A stretch of DNA of 64,000 bases from Bradyrhizobium sp. WSM3983 (GTDB lineage: Bacteria > Pseudomonadota > Alphaproteobacteria > Rhizobiales > Xanthobacteraceae): the NCBI RefSeq assembly GCF_000473045.1, contig NZ_AXAY01000028.1, forward strand, positions 1 through 64,000. The letters are read 5' to 3'. Position numbers and translations under genes: made by a program. Shown here piece after piece: positions 6,619 to 15,368 of this stretch. Below the pieces are notes generated by a model, which was not told the origin of the DNA, searched no databases, and worked only from the letters and a program-made list of their open reading frames with translations. Positions within the stretch are counted from its first letter, which is position 1. Each line of letters begins with the position of its first letter.

Positions 6619-8382
6619 TCAATTGCAGTTCGTGCGAGAGCCCCCGACGGGCTTCTTGTCGCTCTCCGAGGAAACGCAGACGCTGCTTAGGTCGCCCTCA
6701 GGAGGTGGGACTTGATCTGCCAATACAAAGCTACCTGATGCGCCGGCCGGCATTCTGAGCTTTCTGGTGATTCTGAATTTGTCCGGCTGCGTATAGGGTT
6801 GATAATCACCAAAATTGATTCTGACGCCGCGCGACATGCCGGTAATCCTGAGGTCTCCCGCGTCGACCAAGGTCGCCAGCCCCGCACTCCCTGGCAAGAC
6901 TGAATAATTTTTCACCGGCAGAGCCGACACGACTGATCCCAGGTCGATTTGCGCAATCCCAAGTGGGTAATCTCCCAAAACGTTGCGCCACAGCAGTTCG
7001 CCCAGCCCTTCCTTCGGCAGCTGGATTGTGTTCCGAACTGGCCGATCCGGAGAATGGCGCAGCCCCGGCACGCTGAACGTTCCCGCACTGTGTTTGCCGC
7101 CAATCTCATCTGCGGGCCGCCCGAACAACAGCGTAGCTGCTTCCTGCGCGCTGCCGTCCTTCAAGGTCGTCTCCGTTGGTGGGATCAGACATCCCGTGTA
7201 TGCGGTGAACCGAATCTTGTCGCGCGGGATCCCCATCACGCCGACAAGAGGCTTGCCACGGGGTTGAGGCCCAATCGCACCGCCTGCGGGACTGCGGCCG
7301 GCGTCTCCGGCTTTTTCGGCGGCGGTGTCCGCATGAGCAACGACACCGACAACGCGTTCGGTTGCACCTATGACATCCCAGATGGTCGCCCCATCGCTCA
7401 CCAAGGCCAGGTAGAGCGGTTCGGGTCCCGGAGTGACTTCGACGGTTACTACTGAAGTCACCCGGTCCTGGCTCCCGACCCAGGCGTTCGATAGCGCTCT
7501 GCCTTCTCTGGCACCGACAACCACCAGGCGCGCGTCGCGCGGTGGGTTGGGCACATTGCATCCAGCCACTGCTGCTTCAAGCCGCTGCTTGCGAGTCTCG
7601 GCTTCACGCGCGCGCTGTGTCGCCTGGCGGGCTTCATTCAGCCGCTTGCCGAATTCCATGGCCTCACTTGCGGAGATGCGACCATCGCGGTCCTGGTCCG
7701 TCAAATCGAACTGCTCGCGGACCGCTGCCTCGTACTCAGCGAGAGAGACGACCCCGTCTCCATTCGCGTCGAGCGTCATCGGAACAAGCTGGGTGGCGCT
7801 TTGCTGCCAGGAAATGCTCGCTTGCGCCGCTTGTCTAGCTCCCTCTTGCTGGATTTCGGCGGCACTGATGACGCCGTCATGATCGGTATCCGGTTTGAGG
7901 AGATCGGAGACGAGCTTGTCGAGCTGCGTACGAACCTGCTGAGGTGTCGGTTCAAGCTGTACACCGTTGGCATGGATCATCTGACGCGCCCGCGGCTTCA
8001 TTGCCGCGGTAACTTCATCCGTTGTAACGGAGCCGTCGCCGTCAAGGTCGTAGATCAGGATCTGCGCGACGGCCTGCGATCGCCGCTGCGCCACCGAGAT
8101 TTTGCGTAGATCTTCGATTCCCTGCGCGCTGACGCCACGCTCGTCGGGATTGCTCTGAAAAAATGCGATCAGCATCTGCGACCTGACTTGATCCCAAGTC
8201 GCCTGCGCGCGGATGGAGCCGCTCATCCGGGCGACGATCCAATCGTTATCGGCGGAAGCCTGCGTCGCCAGCACGCCCAGACACGTCGCAAGGAAGCCGA
8301 TAAGGCAGGTCCTTTTCTGGGACAACGGGCCAACGACAGTTTTGACGAATGCTGCAATAATTGCGGTCACAAGGCGTCTCAC
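6619..8382 (-). CDS. Exported protein with four EF-hand calcium-binding loops
   Basis: The 587-residue protein starts at GTG 8382 with AGGA upstream; no other good start precedes the hydrophobic export signal (residues ~24-44). Four canonical 12-residue EF-hand loops are present: D112-E123 (DLDGDGSVTTDE), D165-E176 (DTDHDGVISAAE), D205-E216 (DANGDGVVSLAE) and D229-E240 (DQDRDGRISASE), each ending in the expected Glu. A short coiled region (to ~270) follows, then a ~310-residue C-terminal domain rich in beta propensity that I do not recognise. It probably acts in the periplasm or cell surface. It is monocistronic. Confidence 0.85.
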   Translation of the reverse strand: MRRLVTAIIAAFVKTVVGPLSQKRTCLIGFLATCLGVLATQASADNDWIVARMSGSIRAQATWDQVRSQMLIAFFQSNPDERGVSAQGIEDLRKISVAQRRSQAVAQILIYDLDGDGSVTTDEVTAAMKPRARQMIHANGVQLEPTPQQVRTQLDKLVSDLLKPDTDHDGVISAAEIQQEGARQAAQASISWQQSATQLVPMTLDANGDGVVSLAEYEAAVREQFDLTDQDRDGRISASEAMEFGKRLNEARQATQRAREAETRKQRLEAAVAGCNVPNPPRDARLVVVGAREGRALSNAWVGSQDRVTSVVTVEVTPGPEPLYLALVSDGATIWDVIGATERVVGVVAHADTAAEKAGDAGRSPAGGAIGPQPRGKPLVGVMGIPRDKIRFTAYTGCLIPPTETTLKDGSAQEAATLLFGRPADEIGGKHSAGTFSVPGLRHSPDRPVRNTIQLPKEGLGELLWRNVLGDYPLGIAQIDLGSVVSALPVKNYSVLPGSAGLATLVDAGDLRITGMSRGVRINFGDYQPYTQPDKFRITRKLRMPAGASGSFVLADQVPPPEGDLSSVCVSSESDKKPVGGSRTNCN

Positions 8383-8670
8383 GTGTTGATCCTAAAACGG
8401 GGAGGCTAAGTTTGTATGACGACGCTATGCTGCCATCTTGCCGCATCGTCTGCACCGACGAGCACCAGCGCAGCGTCGCAACGGCCTTGTATGACATGAA
8501 CGTTCGGGCATCTTCATAGGATACACGCTACGCGCGAGGCGTTAGCCAAGCCCGGCACCATTCAATAAAGTTTTACGGAAGCAATGGACAAATTCGGACC
8601 AAGCCGGCCTCAGGGCGAGCTTCACGCTGCTGTCAGGGGCGGAGCAGACCTCGGACGAAGTGCCCGCAAG

Positions 8671-9117
8671 CTAGACGGTCGGCTGACGTCCTCGCCGCGT
8701 CCAGGTCGCCCGCTCGGCGAAGACCTGGCTGACCTCGGCCATGTGCTCTGTGCCCCACGAGCAGAGCGGCACGAGCGCCTGGGCGAGGCTGTGGCCCAAA
8801 GGGGTGAGGCTATAGTCCACCCGGGGCGGCACCTCCTTGTGGTCGGTCCGCTTCACCAGACCATCGGCCTCCAGTTCCTTGAGTTGCTGGATCAGCATCT
8901 TGTCGCTGACATCGCGCACGGCGCGCCGGAGTTCGCCATAGCGGGTCGGGCCGTCCTGGGCGAGGAAGTACAGGATCAGCGGCTTCCACTTGCCGGCGAC
9001 GACCCGCAGGGTTGCGTCGAGGCCGCAGGTAAAGCCGGGCAAGGTCGGTGTGCAGCTCTGGACCGGTGGCGATGCTGGCGCAGGCGTGAAGGTTGGCTCT
9101 GAATGATCTGACGACAT
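8671..9117 (-). CDS. HxlR-family transcriptional regulator
   Basis: The 148-residue winged-helix protein has the HxlR core (LRVVAGKWKPLILYFLAQDGPTRYGELRRAV...VSDKMLIQQLKELEADGLVKR...YSLTPLGHSLAQAL). Members are dimeric repressors of neighbouring oxidoreductase genes, often responding to electrophiles or quinones through cysteines; two Cys occur in the N-terminal extension (SCTPTLPGFTCG), as in QorR-like proteins. It is divergent from the SDR gene at 9202 with 84 bp between them, so it most likely represses that gene and itself. Confidence 0.9.
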   Translation of the reverse strand: MSSDHSEPTFTPAPASPPVQSCTPTLPGFTCGLDATLRVVAGKWKPLILYFLAQDGPTRYGELRRAVRDVSDKMLIQQLKELEADGLVKRTDHKEVPPRVDYSLTPLGHSLAQALVPLCSWGTEHMAEVSQVFAERATWTRRGRQPTV

Positions 9118-9121
9118 TTTT

Positions 9122-9165
9122 GGATACTTACCAAAAGGTGCATACTTGTCGTTAGGTGGGTATGC
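9122..9165. promoter_or_regulatory. Candidate HxlR operator in the divergent promoter
   Basis: The 84-bp gap between regulator and SDR contains GCATAC (9140-9145) and its exact inverse GTATGC (9160-9165). It also contains a direct repeat ATACTT at 9124-9129 and 9142-9147, 18 bp apart. Its placement between a repressor and its likely target supports an operator role. The exact site is an inference. Confidence 0.45.
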
Positions 9166-9201
9166 CGCCAGCTCAGTGCAACCTCAATGAAGGAGCACAT
9201 C

Positions 9202-9936
9202 ATGAGCAGACTACAAGGCAAGACGGCAGTCGTGACCGGCGGCGGAACGGGTATCGGATTTGGAGCCGCCCAACGGTTCGTTGACGAAGGCGCGTTCGTC
9301 TATCTCTTCGGGCGGCGGCAGGAGCCGCTCGATGCCGCCGTTGCGAAGCTCGGATCCTCGGCGCGCGCCGTCAGGGGTTCGGTGACCGATCTGTCCGACC
9401 TCGACAGGCTGTATGCGGCAGTGAAGGCCGAACGCGGCGGGCTCGACATTCTGTTTGCCAATGCCGGCACCGGCTTGTTTGCCCCGCTCGGCGAGATCAC
9501 GCCCGAGCATTACGATCACATCTTCGATGTCAACGTGAAAGGGCTGGTGTTCACGGTGCAGAAAGCCCTGCCGCTGATGAAGCAGGGATCGTCGATCATC
9601 CTGACCGGTTCGAGCACGGGCGTGATGGGGACGCCGCAGTTCAGCATCTACAGCGCGACCAAGGCCGCGATCCGCAATCTGGCGCGGAGCTGGGCGCTGG
9701 ACCTGCGCGGCACAGGCATCCGGGTCAATGTGCTGTCACCGGGGCCAACCAAGACGGAGCTGGCACTGGAGATCGTTGGCGAGGAAGCGTTCGATGCGCT
9801 CGGAAGCGCCACGCCCATCGGGCGCGTGGGCGATCCGGCAGAGACCGGGGCGGTGGCCGCGTTCCTGGCGTCGTCAGATAGCAGCTTCATGACCGGCGGC
9901 GAAGTTTTCGTCGACGGCGGTCTGGCGCAGGTCTGA
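9202..9936 (+). CDS. SDR-family NAD(P)-dependent oxidoreductase
   Basis: The 244-residue classical short-chain dehydrogenase begins at ATG 9202, chosen over the ATG at 9187 because AAGGAG (9190-9195) is well spaced before it. The nucleotide-binding motif is TGGGTGIG near residue 12. NAG is in FANAGTG. The catalytic set is Ser (ILTGSSTG) with Tyr and Lys in YSATKAA. The tail SSFMTGGEVFVDGG is typical. An arginine after the second beta strand (FGRRQE) favours NADP. The substrate is unknown; control by an HxlR repressor suggests a detoxification role. Confidence 0.92.
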   Translation: MSRLQGKTAVVTGGGTGIGFGAAQRFVDEGAFVYLFGRRQEPLDAAVAKLGSSARAVRGSVTDLSDLDRLYAAVKAERGGLDILFANAGTGLFAPLGEITPEHYDHIFDVNVKGLVFTVQKALPLMKQGSSIILTGSSTGVMGTPQFSIYSATKAAIRNLARSWALDLRGTGIRVNVLSPGPTKTELALEIVGEEAFDALGSATPIGRVGDPAETGAVAAFLASSDSSFMTGGEVFVDGGLAQV

Positions 9937-9957
9937 GGCCTTTAGCGGTTGAGCATC

Positions 9958-9981
9958 AGGGCTTCGGTCCCCCGAAGCCCT
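9958..9981 (+). terminator. Hairpin after the SDR gene
   Basis: A perfect 10-bp stem AGGGCTTCGG / CCGAAGCCCT with a 4-nt loop starts 21 bp after the SDR stop. No T-tract follows, so it is either a weak intrinsic terminator or a 3' stabilising hairpin. Confidence 0.55.
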
Positions 9982-10162
9982 CGATGTGCCGGGGCGATAA
10001 GTCCCGGCTAGACCAGGCCGTGTATCCATAAAACCGGACGCGTGATGCAACGAAGGCTAGGTCCGCTTTGCCCCTATAGGGACCAAGTTCGTGCGCAGCG
10101 CAATGTGTCGCATGCGCCAACCTGCACATGCGATGAAGGGAACTTCTGTGTAGCGCTGGACA

Positions 10163-10573
10163 TCACAGGGGTGCTCCGTCAAAGCGGACGCGCGCGGCAT
10201 GGATATCAGAATAACGACGGTCGGCCCAATCGATAAGGCTCGCCATCGGGTCCAGCAGGGATCGGCCTAGCGGGGAAAGGCAATATTCAACGCTCGGCGG
10301 CTTGGTCGGAAAGACATGGCGGGTGATGAGTCCGTCGCGCTCCAAGTCGCGCAGCGTCTGTGTGAGCATGCGCTTCGAGATGTCGCGGATGGCTCGGCGA
10401 AGCTCGCCGAAGCGCTGCGGTCGCGTCGCCAGGGTCATGATCATGAGTATGCTCCACTTGTCGCCGATGCAGTCGAGCACGTCGCGCACCGGGCAATGCA
10501 CGGGCTCTACTGACTGGGCGTCGTCCGATTGATATCGGCTGAATCGCTCGATCGCGCTCAATGCGTCGCTCAT
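10163..10573 (-). CDS. HxlR-family transcriptional regulator
   Basis: The 136-residue protein carries the HxlR winged helix (VLDCIGDKWSILMIMTLATRPQRFGELRRAIRDISKRMLTQTLRDLERDGLITR...YCLSPLGRSLLDP). A single cysteine just before the DNA-binding domain (HCPVRDVLDC) is at the redox-sensing position of YodB/HypR-like members. It is divergent from the NmrA-type gene at 10690 with 116 bp between, and is a second, diverged copy of the HxlR/oxidoreductase arrangement at 8671-9936. Confidence 0.9.
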   Translation of the reverse strand: MSDALSAIERFSRYQSDDAQSVEPVHCPVRDVLDCIGDKWSILMIMTLATRPQRFGELRRAIRDISKRMLTQTLRDLERDGLITRHVFPTKPPSVEYCLSPLGRSLLDPMASLIDWADRRYSDIHAARVRFDGAPL

Positions 10574-10631
10574 GCCGGTCCCCTTTTTCTCTCCTGGTTA
10601 CAAAAAACTGCCTCCTTACGGTGCAGGCCGG

Positions 10632-10650
10632 AGGTCTCTATGTGAGACCT
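10632..10650. promoter_or_regulatory. Inverted repeat, candidate HxlR operator
   Basis: AGGTCTC (10632-10638) and its exact inverse GAGACCT (10644-10650) are separated by 5 bp in the gap between hxlR-type and NmrA-type genes, 40 bp before the latter's ATG. Its position suits a repressor site. It could instead be a leader hairpin. Confidence 0.45.
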
Positions 10651-10689
10651 ACCCTAGAATATAGGCCATCTAGTCCCCGGAGAATACGC

Positions 10690-11562
10690 ATGTTTCTAGT
10701 CACTGGAATTACAGGAAAAGTCGGCGGCGCAACGGCCAGGCATCTGTTGGCGCAAGGCAAGAAAGTACGCGCGCTGGTTCGCGACCGCGCGAAGGCGGCA
10801 AGCTGGACGGAGCAGGGCGTGGAACTGGTGGACGGCGACTGGAACGACACGGCCGCCATCGAGCGGGCGCTCAAGGGCGTCGACGGCGCGTTTGTGATGT
10901 TGCCGGCCGTCTGGGCCCCCTCGCCGGACTTCAAGGAAGCCAAGGGCGTCATCGCGAACTATGTCGAGGCGCTGACCAAGGCCGCGCCGCCGCGGGTCGT
11001 CGGGCTCTCGTCGATGGGGGCGAACCGGACCAGTGGGCTGGGGATTGTCACGGCCCTGTCGTTGCTGGAGCAAGGCCTTCGCAAACTGACATCGCCGATC
11101 GCCTTCGTGCGCGCTGGCGGGTTCTTCGAGAACTTCCTCTACGGCCTGCACGTCGCCCAGAGCGGCACGCTCCCAGTCTACTACAATCCGACCAGCCGAA
11201 AATCGACGATGGTCGCGACGAACGACATCGGCGCCGAGGTGGCGACGCTGCTGACCGGGCCGACGTGGTCGGGGCATCGCGTCATCGAACTTGGCTCGAT
11301 GGTCAGCGCAGATGAAGTCGCAGCGCAACTGGGCGATGTCATGCAGCGCGAAGTCAAGGCCTTCGCTGTCCCGCGGGCCGAGTGGCCGGCAGCGTTCGAG
11401 CAGTTCGGCATCCCGAAGGGCCAAACCGGGCCGGCTGAAGCGATGTTCGAGGCCGTCAACGCGGGCTGGATGGACCTCGGCGTGGCCGGCACGGAGCACG
11501 TCGCCGGCACAACGCTTCCCCGCGATGTCTTCGCGGCGGCCCACAAAGCCGCCACGGCGTAG
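10690..11562 (+). CDS. NmrA/SDR-a5-type NAD(P)-binding oxidoreductase
   Basis: The 290-residue protein is an atypical SDR (NmrA/QorB-like). The start is ATG 10690 with GGAGAA upstream; the open frame extends 43 codons further but lacks signals. It opens with MFLVTGITGKVGGATARHLL, a GxxGxxG Rossmann motif, followed by ALVRDRAKA. Relatives act as NAD(P)H sensors or quinone reductases (QorB). The divergent HxlR gene strengthens the quinone/electrophile-response reading, since QorB is paired with HxlR-type QorR in other bacteria. A DoxX-like membrane protein follows on the same strand. Confidence 0.87.
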   Translation: MFLVTGITGKVGGATARHLLAQGKKVRALVRDRAKAASWTEQGVELVDGDWNDTAAIERALKGVDGAFVMLPAVWAPSPDFKEAKGVIANYVEALTKAAPPRVVGLSSMGANRTSGLGIVTALSLLEQGLRKLTSPIAFVRAGGFFENFLYGLHVAQSGTLPVYYNPTSRKSTMVATNDIGAEVATLLTGPTWSGHRVIELGSMVSADEVAAQLGDVMQREVKAFAVPRAEWPAAFEQFGIPKGQTGPAEAMFEAVNAGWMDLGVAGTEHVAGTTLPRDVFAAAHKAATA

Positions 11563-11706
11563 GTCTGCGGATCAGCGATGAGATGCGACTTTCGGACCTG
11601 CTCCGGAAATTCGCATCTCCTTCGGAATGAATGCGTCGCGGCCGGCCGTCTCTTGGCCAGACCCACACCGGTCCTTCGCGGCGGCCCATCAGAAAAGGTT
11701 GAACAA

Positions 11707-12066
11707 ATGTCAAAGATTTCCTGGCGCCAAGTCCCGGCCTTGGCACTGGCCGCTTTCTTCGTCGTGGGATCGCTCAGCAACATCTTGGCCCCTGCGTCTA
11801 TCTACGAGGAATATCTGCGGTGGGGATACCCGCATTGGTTCCATTTCGTGACCGGATCGCTGGAACTCACGACGGCCGTTCTGCTGGCGCAGGCACGGAC
11901 GCGGCTGTGGGGCTCCGCGCTCGGCTGCGCCGTGATGTTAGCGGCGCTCGCGACCGTCACCCTCCACGGCGAATACGGGCACGGGGTAGCGCCGTTTATC
12001 GTGGCGATACTATCGATAGTCGTCGGCTGGCTCGCCTGGCGGAAGCCGCTCCCCAGCTCGGCATGA
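11707..12066 (+). CDS. DoxX-like four-helix membrane protein
   Basis: The 119-residue protein has four predicted transmembrane helices (about residues 8-27, 44-62, 68-88 and 94-113) and the size of the DoxX/DoxD-like family. The ATG at 11707 was chosen from the hydrophobic start (MSKISWRQVPALALAAFF). It lies 144 bp after the NmrA-type oxidoreductase on the same strand, a frequent pairing in proteobacteria; DoxX proteins are often linked to quinone/redox enzymes. Function is inferred only from family and context. Confidence 0.75.
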   Translation: MSKISWRQVPALALAAFFVVGSLSNILAPASIYEEYLRWGYPHWFHFVTGSLELTTAVLLAQARTRLWGSALGCAVMLAALATVTLHGEYGHGVAPFIVAILSIVVGWLAWRKPLPSSA

Positions 12067-12099
12067 TTGGCGCCACTGGCAAGTTAATGAGTCCGCGTC

Positions 12100-12258
12100 C
12101 TAGATTCCAAGAATCTTCCGCGCGTTGGCCTTCAGCACCTTCGGCCGGACCTCGTCGCGGATGTCGATCTTGGCGAAGTCCGACAGCCAGCGGTCCGGCG
12201 TGATCACCGGCCAGTCTCCAAGGCTGCGGTGTCCGGGACGGTCGGCGGATGCTTGTGC
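12100..12258 (-). pseudogene. Internally deleted remnant of an amidohydrolase gene
   Basis: Bases 12100-12215 encode the last ~38 residues of an amidohydrolase (WPVITPDRWLSDFAKIDIR...ARKILGI). They closely match the C-terminus of the intact gene at 21990-22874. Immediately beyond, 12228-12257 matches the N-terminal third of the same gene (around 22706-22735, 28 of 30 bases). About 500-600 bp of the middle are therefore missing. Some third-position differences show it is not a very recent copy. There is no start signal of its own. Confidence 0.8.
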
Positions 12259-12285
12259 GGAGCAATGCCGCTTGTCGTTCACGCT

Positions 12286-15200
12286 TCAGTCCTGCCGGTA
12301 GGGCTGCGCTTCTGTGCCGACGGGTGTCTTGATCCGGAACCAGGCGACGTACAACGCGGGCAGGAACAACAACGTCAGCACCGTGCCGACGATGATGCCG
12401 CCCATCATCGCATATGCCATAGGTCCCCAGAATATTTCGCTCGCAATCGGGATCAGCGCAAGGCTGGCCGCCAAGGCCGTCAGCATGATTGGCCGCATCC
12501 GGTGTTCGGTCGCTTCCACTACGGCATCCCACGCGGACTGCCCTTCGTCGCGCAAATGTTCGATCTGCACGATCAGGATCACCGAGTTACGGATCAGGAT
12601 GCCGATCAGCGCCAACACCCCGAGGATGGCGACGAAACCGAGCGGCGCCCGGCTCGGCAGCAATGCGGCGACGACGCCGATCAGGGCCAGCGGCGCAACG
12701 GCGGACACCAGGAATAGTTGCTGGAAGCTTTGCAGCTGGAGCATCAGGAGCGTCGCCATGATGAACAGCATCAGCGGAATCACGGCGAGGATCGGTGCCT
12801 GGCTCTTGGTGCTCTCCTCGACGCTGCCGCCGATCGCCAGCGAATAACCGGGCGGCAGTTTTGCGGTGAATTCCGCGAGCTTCGGCTTGAGTTGATCGAC
12901 GATTGTCGCCGCCTGCACGGAGTCCAGAATGCCTGCTTTCAGCGTAATGGTCGGCAGACGCGATCGCCGCCAGATCGTGGGATCCTCGATCGCGTAGCGC
13001 AGCGTGGCCACGGCGGCGAGCGGCACCGCTTGGCCATTGGTACCGGACAATTGCAGATCGCGCAGCGTTTCGATCGAACGGCGTTCGGCGGCCTTGGCTC
13101 GCCCGAGCACCTTGATCAGATAGATGTCGTCGCGCACCTGGGTGACGTTGGTGCCGTCCAGCACGCCGTTCAACGCCGTCGCGATGTCTTCGGAGGAGAC
13201 CCCGAGCTGGCGCGCCTTGTCCTGCAGCACATCGACCTTGACGACGCGCGCTGGTTCCGCCCAGTCGAATACCACCTCGCCCAGATGCGGATTGCTGCTC
13301 AGGATGCCCGCCAGTTGCCGGGACGATTCCCGCACCGCGGCGACGTCGGGACCGCTCATGCGGAACTGCACCGGCCGACCGACCGGTGGCCCGATGTCGA
13401 GCAGCTTCACGAAAGCGTCGGTGCCCGGGAACGTCTTCTTCAAATAGGCCTGCAATTCCGTCTTGAGGCGGTCTCTCACCTCAAGGCTCTTGGTGACGAT
13501 CACGACCTGGCCGAATGCCAGATCGGCCGGCTGAACATCGAAGGACAGCACGAAGCGCGGCGCGCCCTGTCCCACATAACTCGACCAGTGAGCGACCGCT
13601 GGATTGCCCTTGAGCGCTTCCCGCTCGAAACGGGCTATCTGTGCAGAGGTTTCGGCGATCGAACTGTTCAGCGGCAGGTTCATGTCGACGATCAGCTCGT
13701 TGCGGTCGGATGCCGGAAAAAACTGCTGCTGCACGAAGCCCATGCCGGCCAGCGACAAGCCGAATACCGCAAGCGTGACCGCGATGGTCGCCCAGCGCCA
13801 GCGCATGCAGACGCCGAGAATGCGTGAGAAGCCGCGATCCAATCGTCCCTTTTGCCCGTGATGGCCCTTCATCGCATCCGGCAGGATGGTGACACCCAGC
13901 AGCGGCGTGAACAACACCGCGACGATCCACGACACGACGAGCGATACCGCGATGACGACAAAAAGCGTGAAGGTGAACTCGCCGGCACTGCTGTCGTTCA
14001 GGCCGATCGGAATGAATCCGGCGACCGTGACCAGCGTTCCCGTCAGCATCGGAAACGCCGTGGAGGTATAGACGTAGGTCGCCGCCTTTTTCAGCGTCTC
14101 GCCCACTTCCAGCCGCGCCACCATCATCTCGACCGCGATCATGGCATCGTCCACCAGCAGGCCGAGCGCGATGATCAGCGCGCCCAGCGAGATGCGCTGG
14201 AGCGAGATGCCGGCAGCTGCCATGACCAGGAAGGTGATCGCGAGCACCAGCGGAATAGAGATCGCAACGACGAGGCCCGCCCGCACGCCCAGGCTGAGGA
14301 AGCTGATGGCGAGCACGATCACGACGGCTTCGAACAGCGCCTTGGTGAAGCCGGAGACCGCATGGTCCACGATCACCGGCTGATCCGACACCAGATGCAC
14401 GCCGACGCCGACCGGCAGGTCGGCCACCACCGTGGCCATTTCCTTCTTCAGCGCTGCGCCGAATTGCAGCAGATTGGCGCCGGCCTTCATGCCGATGGCG
14501 AGCCCGATCGCCGGCTCTCCGCCGACGCGGAACAGCTTGGTCGGGGGATCGGAGTAGCCCCGCGTGATCGTGGCGACGTCGGTCAACGGGAAAAACCGGT
14601 CGTTGACCCGAAGATTGACCGCCTTCAGGCTGGCCTCGGACGTGAAGTGTCCGCCTACACGGACGCTGATCCGCTCCGGTCCCGCCTGGAAAACGCCCGA
14701 TGGCGCGATTGCATTTTGCTCCTGCAGCGAGGTCAAGATCGCGCGCTCATCGAGGCCCAATGCAGCGATCTTGCGGGTGGAAAATTCGAGGTAGATCACC
14801 TCATCCTGCGCGCCGATCGTGTCCACGCGGCCGATATTCGGCACGGTCAGAACCCTGGAACGGACGTACTCCACCTGGTCGCGCAACTGGCGCTGGCTCA
14901 GCCCGTCGCTCGTGAATGCATAGATGTTGCCGAAGACGTCGCCGAACCTGTCATTGAACGCCGGCCCGATCACGCCTTGCGGAAACTCGCCCTTGATGTC
15001 GTTGATCATGTTGCGCACGCGCAGCCAGGTCGGAACCACGTCCCGCGCCTTGGTGCTTGCGCGAAGATTGACATAGACGGTCGTCTGTCCGGCGACCGTC
15101 AGACTCTTCGTGTAGTCGAGCGATTCCAGCTCTTCGAGCTTCTTCTCGATCCGCTCGGTGACCTGACGCGTCATCTCGTCGGCGGACGCGCCGGGCCATT

Positions 15201-15357
15201 GCGCCGAAACCAGCATGGTCTTGATGGTAAACGCAGGATCCTCCTCGCGGCCCAGTTGCAGGTACGAGAACAGCCCTGCGGCCATGAACGCGATCATGAA
15301 ATACCAGACCAGCGAACGATGCTCGAGCGCCCAGTCCGAGAGGTTGAACGACTTCAT
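12286..15357 (-). CDS. RND-family efflux pump inner-membrane permease
   Basis: The 1023-residue protein has AcrB/MexB-type organisation: one N-terminal TM helix, a large periplasmic loop, TM helices 2-6, a second large loop and TM 7-12. The proton-relay aspartate pair is present (GLLVDDAMIAVEMM, TM4). It is shorter than AcrB (~1049), as usual for the triclosan/MexK-like branch. It pumps substrates from the periplasm or membrane using the proton gradient. It is the third gene of an operon, 11 bp after the second adaptor gene. Substrates are unknown. Confidence 0.92.
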   Translation of the reverse strand: MKSFNLSDWALEHRSLVWYFMIAFMAAGLFSYLQLGREEDPAFTIKTMLVSAQWPGASADEMTRQVTERIEKKLEELESLDYTKSLTVAGQTTVYVNLRASTKARDVVPTWLRVRNMINDIKGEFPQGVIGPAFNDRFGDVFGNIYAFTSDGLSQRQLRDQVEYVRSRVLTVPNIGRVDTIGAQDEVIYLEFSTRKIAALGLDERAILTSLQEQNAIAPSGVFQAGPERISVRVGGHFTSEASLKAVNLRVNDRFFPLTDVATITRGYSDPPTKLFRVGGEPAIGLAIGMKAGANLLQFGAALKKEMATVVADLPVGVGVHLVSDQPVIVDHAVSGFTKALFEAVVIVLAISFLSLGVRAGLVVAISIPLVLAITFLVMAAAGISLQRISLGALIIALGLLVDDAMIAVEMMVARLEVGETLKKAATYVYTSTAFPMLTGTLVTVAGFIPIGLNDSSAGEFTFTLFVVIAVSLVVSWIVAVLFTPLLGVTILPDAMKGHHGQKGRLDRGFSRILGVCMRWRWATIAVTLAVFGLSLAGMGFVQQQFFPASDRNELIVDMNLPLNSSIAETSAQIARFEREALKGNPAVAHWSSYVGQGAPRFVLSFDVQPADLAFGQVVIVTKSLEVRDRLKTELQAYLKKTFPGTDAFVKLLDIGPPVGRPVQFRMSGPDVAAVRESSRQLAGILSSNPHLGEVVFDWAEPARVVKVDVLQDKARQLGVSSEDIATALNGVLDGTNVTQVRDDIYLIKVLGRAKAAERRSIETLRDLQLSGTNGQAVPLAAVATLRYAIEDPTIWRRSRLPTITLKAGILDSVQAATIVDQLKPKLAEFTAKLPPGYSLAIGGSVEESTKSQAPILAVIPLMLFIMATLLMLQLQSFQQLFLVSAVAPLALIGVVAALLPSRAPLGFVAILGVLALIGILIRNSVILIVQIEHLRDEGQSAWDAVVEATEHRMRPIMLTALAASLALIPIASEIFWGPMAYAMMGGIIVGTVLTLLFLPALYVAWFRIKTPVGTEAQPYRQD

Positions 15358-15368
15358 GGTCAGCTTCC

